Positions 14,359 to 24,805 of a stretch of 36,329 nucleotides of DNA are shown piece after piece. The DNA comes from Candidatus Competibacteraceae bacterium. GTDB taxonomy: Bacteria > Pseudomonadota > Gammaproteobacteria > Competibacterales > JAHEDQ01. The stretch is from the NCBI GenBank assembly GCA_024641125.1, contig JAHEDQ010000017.1:1-36329 (forward strand), given 5' to 3'. A program made the position numbers and the translations under genes. The notes beneath the pieces were generated by a model. The model saw only the letters and a list, made by a program, of their open reading frames with translations. It was not told the DNA's origin and did no database searches. The stretch's first letter is position 1, and each line of letters starts with the position of its first letter.

Positions 14359-15531
14359 TCACTCTGCAAATGGGTCCCGTTCCTGTGCCCGTTCGGTGAC
14401 GGATTGAGATGCGGCGGCTCGCGGCTTTTGCTCGGGTATCAGCGGGCTTCCGGTTTCCTGTTTCTCACGGATCTCACGTTCCGCTTTCCTGAGCGCATTG
14501 AGTCGCTCGGCGTCGAATGGGTGTGAGTAGGTTTCCGGATCGATGCCGATATCAGGAAGAGTCAAGGCGAGGATCTGCCAGAATTTGAGTGCGATTTCCG
14601 GGTCGTAGCCGGCCCGGGCCATCATGTAGCTGCCCAGATAGTCGGCTTCGCTTTCAAAGTCGTCGGCCAACGCATTGGCTGTGGCTTCGGAAAGACTGCC
14701 GCCGGTATTGATACCGAGCAGCATGATCGCCGCCATGTCCAGCACCATGCCCCCGATGGCATAGCCCTGCCTGCGGGCCCCATGGGACTCAACATTGTGG
14801 GCCATCTGATGGGCCACCACGGTGGCGAGTTGGTCATCGGAAAAGGTCAGGCGTGTCATGGCCGTGGTGACAAATATGGTGCGCCCGTCGGCATAAGCGT
14901 CCGGTACCTGCGATTCCACCACGACAATTCGGTATCCGCAGCCTGTGCGGGGTGTCAGTAGCGTGGTATTCGCGACACCGTTCCGGGTGTACTGAACCTC
15001 GTAGGGCGCGTCTGCCAATAGCGTTTGTTCCAGTTCGCGTTCGAAATCACGGCCCAGGATGCCGGTCTTGATCGGTTGACCATTGAACGCGGTCAGCCGG
15101 TCACCCGGAAGCAGCCCCGACTCCTGGGCCGGCGATTGGTCCGCCACCACCAGAATCTGAAGTTGCGGCCCAAGATCCAGTTCGGCGCGGGCAGCCGGTC
15201 GGAGCTGGGTGCTGATGTCGAGTTCGCTTCTGAATAAGGCGCCGGTCCGCGGCCTGATATCGGCCTCGCACAGATCGGCATTGGCCATGGACAGGCGATA
15301 GTGGCTCTGGACCAGGCGTGTCTGGTCCTCCAGTTGAAGCCGCAGGCTTCTGCGCTGCTCCATGAAGCGTTCAGCGGCCGCCCGTCTCTGCTCGGTTTCC
15401 AGGCGATCCAGTTCGGCCTGACTGCTGGGGGTGCTGGCGCCGGGTTCTGTCGTGGCGCAGCCACCCAAAAGGGCCACCAGACAAAGCGGCAGCGCCAGGT
15501 GGGAGCAAGTGTACATAGCCGGTGAAGACAT
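14359..15531 (-). CDS. PDZ/M48-like lipoprotein with degenerate zinc motif
   Basis: A 390-aa predicted lipoprotein: a signal peptide ends in the lipobox LLGGC (Cys25), followed by a coiled-coil-like helix (about 38-70). A PDZ-like domain with LQILVVADQSPAQESGLLPGDRLTAFNGQPI spans about 120-190. The M48 peptidase-type domain follows, with its usual motif at residues 241-245 reading HQMAH, not HExxH. I checked the codons: CAT CAG ATG GCC CAC. The third zinc-ligand motif FESEADYLGSYMMARAGYDP (Glu295) is kept. Zinc might still bind, but the catalytic base glutamate is replaced by glutamine, so proteolysis is doubtful. It follows the peptidoglycan-binding-domain gene by 15 bp on the same strand, which suggests an envelope role. 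ATG 15516 is an alternative start. Confidence 0.82.
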   Translation of the reverse strand: MSSPAMYTCSHLALPLCLVALLGGCATTEPGASTPSSQAELDRLETEQRRAAAERFMEQRRSLRLQLEDQTRLVQSHYRLSMANADLCEADIRPRTGALFRSELDISTQLRPAARAELDLGPQLQILVVADQSPAQESGLLPGDRLTAFNGQPIKTGILGRDFERELEQTLLADAPYEVQYTRNGVANTTLLTPRTGCGYRIVVVESQVPDAYADGRTIFVTTAMTRLTFSDDQLATVVAHQMAHNVESHGARRQGYAIGGMVLDMAAIMLLGINTGGSLSEATANALADDFESEADYLGSYMMARAGYDPEIALKFWQILALTLPDIGIDPETYSHPFDAERLNALRKAEREIREKQETGSPLIPEQKPRAAASQSVTERAQERDPFAE

Positions 15532-15546
15532 CGGCCGGTCGCTCGA

Positions 15547-16821
15547 TTATAGGCTTTCTATGGCCTGATCGACGGCTACCGGCTCGCTGACCGGTTGCTC
15601 GGTTATGGCGGCGTCGGCAGCGGCCCGGGCCCGTGCGGCCACGTTCCCGTCCCACAGAACCATGCGCACGGCATTTGTATACTCGGGTTCCAATCCGCTC
15701 AACTCCATGCTGACCGAGCGACCGTGGGCGTGGCTGAGTATTCTTGCCGATGTGTCGCATTGACCCCAGCACATTCGGCGGACGGTGGCATATTCGGCCT
15801 CGCCGTACTTGTCCATCAGTGCGCCCCGGATCTCCTTGATGGGTACCGGTTGGCCCAGATCCACCAGCCGTTGAATCCAGTATATCTGTCTGGCGAAGGG
15901 GTCGGCCCTGAACTGGAACCCAATATGTCCGCGCTCGAGACTGGCCAGGAAACTGGCCGATTCGATGCGTCCGTTGGCGGCGAGGCGCTTGATGCCGCCG
16001 GGATCGTTCGAGGCAATGAACTGCAACGCCGGTTGAACAGCGGCGGCCTGTTCAACGGTCATACCGAGGGTCACCGACAAAGTGTCCACCTCCGGCAGGT
16101 TATCCGGCTCAGCGGTTTGCTCCGGCGCCGCGCCCGCACTGGCGGGTGCCTTGGGGGGCGGTTCGATCGTGCCTGGACTGATTGCGGGTTCCGGGGGAAT
16201 GGTCAGGTCGGACACAGGCGGCAGGTTGTCCTCGTCCGCCGGCGACAATGCCGATTTCGACGCCGCCGGCAGCGGTGCCTCAGTCGTAGATCCGGACCCG
16301 GGCGGTGGCGCGGTGGCTGTGCTGGTGCTTTTCCGGACCTCCGGTGTCGGCAGGGTATTCAGGCTGGCCAGCAGACTGCGAGTTGGCATTCCGTCCACCA
16401 CCAGCCCCTGACGTGCCTGAAAGGCCCGAATCGCCGATTCCGTGCGACGCCCGAACACGCCGTCGGCCTGTCCCGGCTCGTAGCCATGCTCAGCGAGTCG
16501 ACGTTGAATGTCGATGACCAGCGCCGGATCGTAGAGTTGATTGGAGGGTGACGGGGCGGTTGTTTCCGTCTTGGGCTGTTCAGGTATCACCTGCAGGGCG
16601 GCCTCTGTATCTTCATCCGGCGTTGCTGCGGGTTCGGGCGTGCTCTCGGAGGCCGCATCGCCGCCAAGTTTTTCGACCACGGCTCCATACACGGATTTCA
16701 GGTCTCGCACAAACTGATCAACCCCATCCTCGGCGGCGGTGACGGGCACAGGCACCGACAAACACGTCGCCAGCCAGAGGCACGGCAGTATGAATTTGCG
16801 ATCTGTTTGGCGGCGAATCAC
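15547..16821 (-). CDS. Secreted peptidoglycan-binding domain protein
   Basis: About 424 aa from a GTG at 16821. This start gives a good signal peptide (RRQTDRK, then a hydrophobic core ending VTAAEDG). A longer frame begins at 16950, overlapping the upstream stop by 7 nt, and would bury the signal, so I consider it less likely; neither start has a clear ribosome site. A PG_binding_1 domain lies at about residues 102-160 (DIQRRLAEHGYEPGQADGVFGRRTESAIRAFQARQGL). A long Pro/Ala/Ser-rich linker (about 165-255) follows, then a C-terminal globular domain with two close cysteines (MCWGQCDT) that could form a disulfide. I do not recognise the C-terminal domain. It is probably exported to the periplasm and cell-wall attached, and lies 15 bp from the M48-like lipoprotein gene. 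Confidence 0.75.
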   Translation of the reverse strand: MIRRQTDRKFILPCLWLATCLSVPVPVTAAEDGVDQFVRDLKSVYGAVVEKLGGDAASESTPEPAATPDEDTEAALQVIPEQPKTETTAPSPSNQLYDPALVIDIQRRLAEHGYEPGQADGVFGRRTESAIRAFQARQGLVVDGMPTRSLLASLNTLPTPEVRKSTSTATAPPPGSGSTTEAPLPAASKSALSPADEDNLPPVSDLTIPPEPAISPGTIEPPPKAPASAGAAPEQTAEPDNLPEVDTLSVTLGMTVEQAAAVQPALQFIASNDPGGIKRLAANGRIESASFLASLERGHIGFQFRADPFARQIYWIQRLVDLGQPVPIKEIRGALMDKYGEAEYATVRRMCWGQCDTSARILSHAHGRSVSMELSGLEPEYTNAVRMVLWDGNVAARARAAADAAITEQPVSEPVAVDQAIESL

Positions 16822-16943
16822 GGTTTGATGGGTTGCGTACTTGAATGCGCTGGATATGTTCCGCGGCGCGGGTGTCCGACGGGCATGGTCTGGCCCGTCG
16901 CGTGATCCGTCAAGTCGGCGGCACGGCAATGCACGGGTCAGAA

Positions 16944-17672
16944 CTACCAAGGGATGGATTGCCCATCTCTGAAGAACCCCCCGGTGGGGCCGTCATCCGG
17001 CAAGGTGGCTGCCCAAACGATGCCTTCGGCGGCTTCCTCGGTGGATCGGGTGGCATGGGGGCCACCCATATCGGTTTTGACCCATCCCGGACAGACCGCG
17101 TTGACCAGAATTGAACTGTCAACAGTCTCTGCCGCCACGATTCGGGTAAGCGCGTTCAGTGCGGTCTTGGAAATCCGATATGCCGCGAAACCGCCAGCCA
17201 TGTCGTTGAGCTGCCCCATGCCACTGGAGACATTCACGATGCGGCCATAGCCACGTTGCCGCATCAACGGAACCAGACCCTGACACAGCTTGAGTGGGCC
17301 GTAAAGATTTACCGCCAGCGTTCGATCCAGTGTCGCCGAAGTCAGATCGAACACGCTGGAGCCGTGGGTTTCGGTGGGGCCACTGGAGTCCAGGAAAACG
17401 CCGGCGGAGTTAACCAGGACATCGACACCGCCGAAGTGTTCGGAAATGGTTTCGATCAGAGCCTGTACCGCGTCGCTGTCGGTTAGCTCGAGGCTGTGAT
17501 GGTGAACAGTACAGCCCTCGGCTCGGAGTCTCGCCGTCGCCGCCTCGCCAGCGGCCTGATCCCGACTGGTCATGATCACTTCGAATTCGGACTGGGCCAG
17601 TTGTCTGGCCACCTCAAGACCGATGCCGCGGTTGGTGCCGGTGACAAGGGCGAATCGGCTGTGCTGCGACAT
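16944..17672 (-). CDS. Short-chain dehydrogenase/reductase
   Basis: A 242-aa classical SDR. TGTNRGIG (about 11-18) binds the cofactor, NSAG lies near residue 87, the catalytic Ser is in VNVSSGMGQ (about 147-155) and Tyr/Lys in YRISK (about 165-169), then NAVCPGWVKTDMGG. The overall look is that of carbonyl-reductase-like SDRs that accept varied carbonyls with NADPH. It is placed between lpd (100 bp upstream on the same strand) and the peptidoglycan-binding gene, and has no obvious functional link to either. Substrate unknown. Confidence 0.88.
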   Translation of the reverse strand: MSQHSRFALVTGTNRGIGLEVARQLAQSEFEVIMTSRDQAAGEAATARLRAEGCTVHHHSLELTDSDAVQALIETISEHFGGVDVLVNSAGVFLDSSGPTETHGSSVFDLTSATLDRTLAVNLYGPLKLCQGLVPLMRQRGYGRIVNVSSGMGQLNDMAGGFAAYRISKTALNALTRIVAAETVDSSILVNAVCPGWVKTDMGGPHATRSTEEAAEGIVWAATLPDDGPTGGFFRDGQSIPW

Positions 17673-17772
17673 TTTTGGATTCCTGCGGTCATGACCCGGA
17701 ACCGCTCAACGGGCCGGCCCCAAAAAATGCAAAGCGGGGCACGGTGCGGGGCGCCGTTGCCCGGCCCGGGTT

Positions 17773-19281
<1,509 letters not shown>

Positions 19282-20532
19282 TCAGACTTCGAGCAACAGT
19301 CGGGCCGGATCTTCCAGCAGGTCCTTGATGGTGACCAGGAAGCTGACCGCCTCCTTACCATCAACGATCCTATGATCGTATGACAAGGCGAGATACATCA
19401 TAGGCCGGGCAACGATTTGCCCATCTTCGACCATAGCTCTTTGCATGGTCTTATGCATACCAAGAATGGCGCTTTGTGGCGGATTCAGAATGGGTGTGGA
19501 AATCAACGACCCGAACACGCCGCCGTTGGTTAAAGAAAAGGTCCCGCCAGTCAGGTCTTCGATACCGATGGTGCCTTCGCGGCCCTTGGCCGCGTACTCG
19601 GAAATGGCCTTTTCGATGTCGGCAAGGCTGAGTTGATCGCAGTTGCGCACGATGGGCACCATCAGCCCGCGCTCGGTGGAGACTGCGATGCCAATGTCGT
19701 AGTAACCGTGATAGACAATATCGGCGCCGTCGATCGATGCATTGACTGCCGGGAATCGCCTCAGTGCTTCCACCGCGGCCTTGACGAAAAAGGACATAAA
19801 GCCCAGGCGAATGCCGTGGACCTTCTCAAATTTGTCCTTATAGCGGGACCGGAGATCCATAACCGGCTGCATGTTGATTTCATTGAACGTGGTCAGAATG
19901 GCGGCGGTCTGCTGTGCCTCCACCAGCCGTTCCGCAATGCGCCGGCGCAGCCGGGTCATGGGCACGCGCTGTTCCAGACGCCCTTGCTGATCCGGTGCCG
20001 CCGTGCCGGCGGGTGGCGCCGCTGCCGGCGGTGGTGTTGGCGCGGGGGCTGCCGTCACAGGCACTGGCGCTGGCTCGGCGGCGGGTTGTGAATCCATAAA
20101 ATTCACCACGTCGGCCTTGGTCAGCCTGCCCCGGGGACCGGTGGCCTTGATGGCGCTCGGGTCCAGGTTATGTTCCTGAACCAGGCGTCGAACTGCCGGG
20201 CTCATGGCAACGTCCGCCGCCGGTGCTGCCTGTTGCGCCGCGGAAGCGGTTTCTGCCGCAGGCGCCGATGCCGCGGGCGCCGCCGCGGCAACCCCGGCCG
20301 CGTCGATCTTGGCCAGCAGATCACCGGCGACTACGGTTTCGCCGTCGTTGCGCAGAATCTCGCTGAGTACGCCGTCGGCGGGCGCCGGCACTTCGAGCAC
20401 AACCTTATCCGTTTCCAGATCCACCAGATTTTCGTCACGGGTCACCGCATCGCCGGGATGCTTATGCCAGGTGACCAGAGTGGCATCGGCAACCGACTCT
20501 GGGAGGTTGGGGACAATGACATCGACGCTCAT
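19282..20532 (-). CDS. sucB: 2-oxoglutarate dehydrogenase E2, dihydrolipoyllysine succinyltransferase
   Basis: A 416-aa E2 core protein. A single lipoyl domain carries the lipoylated lysine K43 in [11 protein letters not shown]. An Ala/Pro-rich linker leads to the peripheral subunit-binding domain ([30 protein letters not shown], about 110-142). A second Ala/Pro linker precedes the catalytic domain, whose SYDHRIVDG near residue 384 contains the His387/Asp391 pair. It transfers succinyl from lipoyl to CoA. AAGGAAA about 7 nt before the ATG supports the start. It lies 47 bp after sucA on the same strand. Confidence 0.97.
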   Translation of the reverse strand: MSVDVIVPNLPESVADATLVTWHKHPGDAVTRDENLVDLETDKVVLEVPAPADGVLSEILRNDGETVVAGDLLAKIDAAGVAAAAPAASAPAAETASAAQQAAPAADVAMSPAVRRLVQEHNLDPSAIKATGPRGRLTKADVVNFMDSQPAAEPAPVPVTAAPAPTPPPAAAPPAGTAAPDQQGRLEQRVPMTRLRRRIAERLVEAQQTAAILTTFNEINMQPVMDLRSRYKDKFEKVHGIRLGFMSFFVKAAVEALRRFPAVNASIDGADIVYHGYYDIGIAVSTERGLMVPIVRNCDQLSLADIEKAISEYAAKGREGTIGIEDLTGGTFSLTNGGVFGSLISTPILNPPQSAILGMHKTMQRAMVEDGQIVARPMMYLALSYDHRIVDGKEAVSFLVTIKDLLEDPARLLLEV

Positions 20533-20579
20533 CGAATTTCCTTTGAATGTTCGGCTTTATCTCTGTCGGGTGGGCAGAC

Positions 20580-23390
20580 TCAGCCTTCCAAGGCGCGGTT
20601 TACAAGCGCCTTCTGTTGCTCCACATGGACGCTGAAGCGACCCACGGCGGGAGAGGCGGAAGCAGCCCGGCCTGAGTAGCTGAGGATGTGTTTGGGCGTC
20701 AGGCTGGCTCGTAGCCGATGCTGAATCTGGTACCACGCCCCTTGATTTTCCGGCTCTTCCTGACACCAGACCACGTGCTTGGCCTTGGGATAGCGCTTGA
20801 TCTCCTGCTCGAAGCGCTCCTGTGGGAACGGATAGAGCTGTTCGATCCGCACCAGGGCCACGCTGTTTAACTCACGCTCCCGCCGGGCTTCCAGCAGGTC
20901 GTAGTAGACCTTGCCGCCACAGAACACGACCCGGTCGATCTCCTTGTCCGACAGATCGTCGAGTTCCGGAATGACGGTTTGGAATTCCCCTTCCGACAGA
21001 TCTTCCAGTTGATTCACCGCAAGCTTATGGCGCAGCAGGCTCTTGGGACTCATCACCACCAGAGGCTTGCGGAAATGGCGAACCATTTGCCGCCGCAGCA
21101 GGTGGAATATCTGGGCCGGCGTGGTGGGGGTGCAGACCTGCATATTGTGTTCGGCGCACAATTGCAAGTAGCGCTCTAGACGGGCCGAGGAATGCTCCGG
21201 ACCCTGGCCTTCATAGCCGTGGGGTAGCAGCATGGTGAGCCCGCAGAGTCGGCCCCATTTCGTTTCCCCGGAAGAAATGAACTGATCGACGACCACCTGT
21301 GCGCCGTTGGCGAAATCACCGAACTGACCTTCCCATACCACCAGGCATTTCGGTTCTGCCGTGGTATAGCCGTACTCGAATCCCAGCACCGCTTCTTCAG
21401 ACAGCAGGGAGTCGATGACCAGGAAAAAGGGCTGATCGTCCGCGATATGCTGCAGCGGGACGTAGCTGCTGCCGTCTTTGTTGTTATGCAGCACGGCGTG
21501 CCGATGGAAGAAGGTGCCCCGGCCACAGTCCTGGCCCGAAATACGGACCTCGTCACCGTCCTCGAGCAGGGTGGCGTAGGCCATGATCTCGGCGAAACCC
21601 CAATCCAGCGGCAATGCGCCGGCCGCCATTTTGCGGCGGTCGTCCATGATCTTTGCCACCCGGGGATTCAGTTCGAAAGCGTCCGGAAGTGAGAGCAGCC
21701 GCTCCGACAGCGTGCGGATTCGCTCAAGACTCACCCGAGTATCCACCGTGGCGTTCCAGTCCACGTTCAGGAACGGCGACCAGTCGGTGGCAAACTCATT
21801 GTCGGTGTTTTCCACTGTCGGTCTGGACATGGACCGGCCGGCGTCCATGGCATCCCGGTACTCGGCAACCAGAGCATTTGCTTCGGACTCCGACATGATC
21901 CCTTCGGCCACCAGCTTGTTGGCGTACAGCTTGCGCACCGTCGAGTGGGCCTTGATCTTCTTGTACATCATCGGCTGCGTCGCGGACGGCTCATCGGCCT
22001 CGTTGTGACCGTGCCTGCGGTAGCAGACCATGTCGATCACCACGTCCTTGTTGAAGCGGGCCCGGTAGTCCAAGGCGAGCCGGGTGACGAAAATGACCGC
22101 TTCCGGGTCGTCTCCGTTGACGTGAAAAATAGGGGCCTCGATGGTTTTCGCGACGTCGGTGCAGTACTCGGACGATCGGGCGTCCTGGGCCGCGCTGGTG
22201 GTGAAGCCGATCTGATTGTTGACGATGATGTGTACCGTGCCGCCGGTGCGGTAGCCACGCACCAGGGACATCTGCAGGGTTTCCATCACCACGCCCTGGC
22301 CTGCGAACGCGGCGTCGCCGTGAACCAGCACCGGCAACACCTGCACCCGCTCGTTGTCGCCGCGGCGCTGCTGCCGGGCGCGCACGGAGCCTTCCACCAC
22401 CGGGTCGACAATTTCCAGATGGGAGGGGTTGAAGGCGAGCGCCAGGTGTACCGGCCCGCCGGGTGTGCGTACGTCGGAGGAAAAGCCCATGTGGTACTTC
22501 ACATCTCCGGAGCCGCTCAATTCCTCGGCTTTGCCTTCAAATTCCTCGAACAGGATCTGGGGGGATTTGCCGATGATGTTGACCAACACATTGAGACGGC
22601 CCCGATGGGCCATGCCGACGACGATTTCCTTGGCGCCATGGGCGCCGGCACGTTGAATGAGTTCGTCGAGCAGCGGAATCAGGGCGTCGCCGCCTTCCAG
22701 TGAGAAACGTTTTTGACCGACGTACCGGTTATGCAGGTACTTCTCCAAACCCTCGGCAGCGGTCAGGGACTGCAGCAACCAGCGCTTCTCGTCCTGCGAC
22801 AGTTGGGGTTGCGCATGATGCTCCTCGAGATTTCGCTGGATCCAACGCTTCTCCTCGGTGTTAGTGATGTGCATGTACTGGGCACCGATGGAACCGGTAT
22901 AGGTTTCACGCACCACATCGATGATTTCGCGAAGCGAGAGAGAGTCCGCGGTGAACAGTGATCCGGTATCGAACACCGTATCCATGTCAGCTTCGGACAG
23001 ATTGTGGAATACCGGATCCAGGTCCGGCACCGGCTTGGCGCTTGTCAGTTTGAGCGGGTCCACATTGGCGGCCTGGTGGCCGCGCACCCGGTAGTAGTTT
23101 ATCAGTCTGAGTACGGCGCCCTGTTTTTTGGCTGCGTCCTGATCCATCGCCGGCCGTTGGCCGCCTGCGGGCTGGCTGCTGGCGTTGACAAAGGAGGCGC
23201 GAATCGGCGCGTGGGCGATATCGCGCCCGCTACCGTCGGTGGTTTGGGAAAGGGCCTCGAAGTAGATCCGCCATTTTTCACTGACGGAGTCCGGATCGTC
23301 CAGATACTGCTCGTACAACTCTTCAATGAAGGGGGCGTTGCCGCCGTAGAGATAGGAACTCTGCCGGAATTGCTCGAGTAAGCTGCTCAT
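20580..23390 (-). CDS. sucA: 2-oxoglutarate dehydrogenase E1 component
   Basis: A 936-aa thiamine diphosphate enzyme that decarboxylates 2-oxoglutarate in the TCA cycle and loads succinyl onto the E2 lipoyl group. From the ATG at 23390 the protein begins SSLLEQFRQSSYLYGGNAPFIEELYEQYLDDP, matching the family N-terminus that docks to E2; 20 more residues upstream are not family-like. VVGMAHRGRLNVLVNIIGKSP is the substrate/TPP region, HVNGDDPEAV and CYRRHGHNEADEP follow, and GTFFHRHAVLHN and the C-terminal WCQEEPENQGAW are conserved. A convincing promoter lies about 75-100 bp upstream. No sdh genes are adjacent within the window. Confidence 0.96.
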   Translation of the reverse strand: MSSLLEQFRQSSYLYGGNAPFIEELYEQYLDDPDSVSEKWRIYFEALSQTTDGSGRDIAHAPIRASFVNASSQPAGGQRPAMDQDAAKKQGAVLRLINYYRVRGHQAANVDPLKLTSAKPVPDLDPVFHNLSEADMDTVFDTGSLFTADSLSLREIIDVVRETYTGSIGAQYMHITNTEEKRWIQRNLEEHHAQPQLSQDEKRWLLQSLTAAEGLEKYLHNRYVGQKRFSLEGGDALIPLLDELIQRAGAHGAKEIVVGMAHRGRLNVLVNIIGKSPQILFEEFEGKAEELSGSGDVKYHMGFSSDVRTPGGPVHLALAFNPSHLEIVDPVVEGSVRARQQRRGDNERVQVLPVLVHGDAAFAGQGVVMETLQMSLVRGYRTGGTVHIIVNNQIGFTTSAAQDARSSEYCTDVAKTIEAPIFHVNGDDPEAVIFVTRLALDYRARFNKDVVIDMVCYRRHGHNEADEPSATQPMMYKKIKAHSTVRKLYANKLVAEGIMSESEANALVAEYRDAMDAGRSMSRPTVENTDNEFATDWSPFLNVDWNATVDTRVSLERIRTLSERLLSLPDAFELNPRVAKIMDDRRKMAAGALPLDWGFAEIMAYATLLEDGDEVRISGQDCGRGTFFHRHAVLHNNKDGSSYVPLQHIADDQPFFLVIDSLLSEEAVLGFEYGYTTAEPKCLVVWEGQFGDFANGAQVVVDQFISSGETKWGRLCGLTMLLPHGYEGQGPEHSSARLERYLQLCAEHNMQVCTPTTPAQIFHLLRRQMVRHFRKPLVVMSPKSLLRHKLAVNQLEDLSEGEFQTVIPELDDLSDKEIDRVVFCGGKVYYDLLEARRERELNSVALVRIEQLYPFPQERFEQEIKRYPKAKHVVWCQEEPENQGAWYQIQHRLRASLTPKHILSYSGRAASASPAVGRFSVHVEQQKALVNRALEG

Positions 23391-23462
23391 TTTGTCGTCG
23401 GTGACCCACTTGGCTGCCGGAGATCGGGAAAATGAAGGATTGGGGCACAAAAAGTGGGGCGG

Positions 23463-23491
23463 ATTATCGGCCTTCGACGGTTTTATTTCAA
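23463..23491 (-). promoter_or_regulatory. Predicted sigma-70 promoter of sucA-sucB-lpd
   Basis: Read on the minus strand, TTGAAA (23491-23486) is separated by exactly 17 bp from GATAAT (23468-23463). Transcription should begin near 23455, about 65 nt before the sucA start codon. Confidence 0.65.
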
Positions 23492-23663
23492 TCGTTATGT
23501 GGGCTTAGCAGCCGACCCCTGGTGGATCGGATGAGGCGTGTGTGGCGCTGTTTTGGTCTGGCTCCAACAGGGGGCGCGCGGCGCGGTCCGATCCAATCCG
23601 ATGGTGGGCCGGAGGGTGTGGACGGGCCTTGCCAGTAGATCAGAGCCTGTTTGAGACTCGGAC

Positions 23664-24062
23664 TCAATCGGTTTCTTCCCGATTACGCATGAAATCGGCG
23701 GTCTTGAAAAAAGAGTGTTCGAGCTGAAATCTCAAGGCCCGGTCGATTGTGAGGGTGTCCAGCGCCTTGGACATACACATCAGCCACTGGTCGCGTTCGT
23801 TCACGCCGATGAGAAAGGGCAGGTGACGGGCGCGCAGGCGTGGGTGTCCAAAGGTTTGTTCGTAGAGGGGCGGCCCGCCCAGCCAGCCGCTGAGAAACAG
23901 ATACAGTTTCTCCCGGGACTGGCTGAGATCGGTCGGATGAAGCTTGCGCACCCCGTAAGCCTCCGGCAGATCATCCATGAAATCATAGAAGCGTTCGACC
24001 AGTGCGCGCACGCCGGAGGCACCGCCCAGCCGTTGATAGGGAGTGGGTAGATCGTTGTGCAT
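23664..24062 (-). CDS. Group II truncated haemoglobin
   Basis: A 132-aa haem protein of the 2/2 globin type, started at the ATG at 24062 ([26 protein letters not shown]), where the family usually begins. Residues expected for group II are visible: Tyr26 at B10 (ERFYDFMD), the proximal haem ligand His80 ([13 protein letters not shown]) and Trp93 at G8 (RDQWLMCM). Such proteins bind O2 and NO and are linked to protection from reactive nitrogen or oxygen species. It is transcribed divergently from lexA across 131 bp. No partner gene is adjacent; the sucA promoter region lies downstream. Confidence 0.9.
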   Translation of the reverse strand: MHNDLPTPYQRLGGASGVRALVERFYDFMDDLPEAYGVRKLHPTDLSQSREKLYLFLSGWLGGPPLYEQTFGHPRLRARHLPFLIGVNERDQWLMCMSKALDTLTIDRALRFQLEHSFFKTADFMRNREETD

Positions 24063-24159
24063 GGCGGATTCCGGCCCCGTGGCGCGTTCGATGTTTGAGA
24101 CGGGTCGCGAGCGTAGCACAGCATCTTCAACCGACCCTGCGACGGGTTCAAATTTCAGC

Positions 24160-24187
24160 TTGCACTGATCCAAATACTGTATATATT
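24160..24187 (+). promoter_or_regulatory. Predicted lexA promoter giving a leaderless transcript
   Basis: TTGCAC (24160-24165) and TATATT (24182-24187) are separated by 16 bp. A start about 7 bp after the -10 box falls on the A of the lexA ATG at 24194. No Shine-Dalgarno fits between this promoter and the start codon. The -10 box lies inside the LexA operator. Confidence 0.5.
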
Positions 24188-24192
24188 TACAG
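24177..24192. promoter_or_regulatory. LexA operator (SOS box)
   Basis: CTGT-ATATATTT-ACAG is a full match to the gammaproteobacterial CTG-N10-CAG operator. The palindrome extends to 20 bp (24175-24194) as TACTGTATATATTTACAGTA and so touches the lexA start codon. It should autorepress lexA and, by read-through, imuA-imuB-dnaE2. Confidence 0.93.
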
Positions 24193-24193
24193 T

Positions 24194-24805
24194 ATGAATA
24201 AATTAACAGTACGTCAGGAACAGGTGCTTGATGTGATCCGGGAAAGCATGGTGGATCAGGGGTTCCCCCCGACTCGTGCGGAAATCGCCGCGGCGTTGGG
24301 TTTCAAGTCCATCAATGCGGCCGAGGCCCATCTCAAGGCGCTGGCCCGCAAAGGTTATATCGAATTGCTGTCGGGTGCCTCGCGGGGTATCCGCCTTACC
24401 GGAGAGGCAGTGGTTGAACCGGGTCTACCCTTGATCGGGCGGGTTGCCGCAGGCTCTCCGATCCTGGCCACGGAGCATGTGGAGCAACACTACAAAATGG
24501 ATGAAAACCTGTTTCAGCCCAAGCCCGACTACCTGCTGCGGGTGCGAGGCATGAGTATGCGCGATGCGGGCATTCTGGAGGGCGATCTGCTGGCCATTCA
24601 TCGCACCACCCAGGTAGAGAATGGCCAGATCGTCGTCGCCCGTATCGGCGATGAAGTAACCGTAAAACGGTTCGAGCGCACGGGCAGCCATGTCCGACTT
24701 CTGGCTGAGAACCCGGAATACGAGCCGATTGAAATTGATACCACGCGTGAATCCCTGGACATCGAAGGGATCGCCGTGGGTGTTATTCGCACGGGGGGAA
24801 TGTGA
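24194..24805 (+). CDS. lexA: LexA repressor
   Basis: A 203-aa SOS repressor. The winged helix DNA-binding domain spans about 1-65 ([61 protein letters not shown]). The self-cleavage bond is A86-G87 in VAAGSP, with catalytic Ser121 (RGMSMRD) and Lys158 (VTVKRF). The start ATG at 24194 is fixed by the family N-terminus; longer frames run through the operator and are not family-like. The operator ends two bases before the ATG, leaving no ribosome-binding site. The gene leads a damage-induced cassette with imuA, imuB and dnaE2, which is common in Pseudomonas- and Xanthomonas-type bacteria. Confidence 0.97.
   Translation: MNKLTVRQEQVLDVIRESMVDQGFPPTRAEIAAALGFKSINAAEAHLKALARKGYIELLSGASRGIRLTGEAVVEPGLPLIGRVAAGSPILATEHVEQHYKMDENLFQPKPDYLLRVRGMSMRDAGILEGDLLAIHRTTQVENGQIVVARIGDEVTVKRFERTGSHVRLLAENPEYEPIEIDTTRESLDIEGIAVGVIRTGGM

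Noticed and set aside
15595-16551. Plus-strand frame opposite the peptidoglycan-binding gene
   Set aside because: It is an arginine/glycine-rich shadow of the Pro/Ala linker on the other strand.
17690-17772. Terminator after lpd
   Set aside because: A bulged stem exists on the minus strand, but the T6 run lies about 10 nt beyond it, so the structure is not convincing.
24002-24193. Longer LexA N-terminus from upstream ATG
   Set aside because: The extension crosses the SOS box and globin promoter region and is Arg/Cys-rich, unlike LexA.
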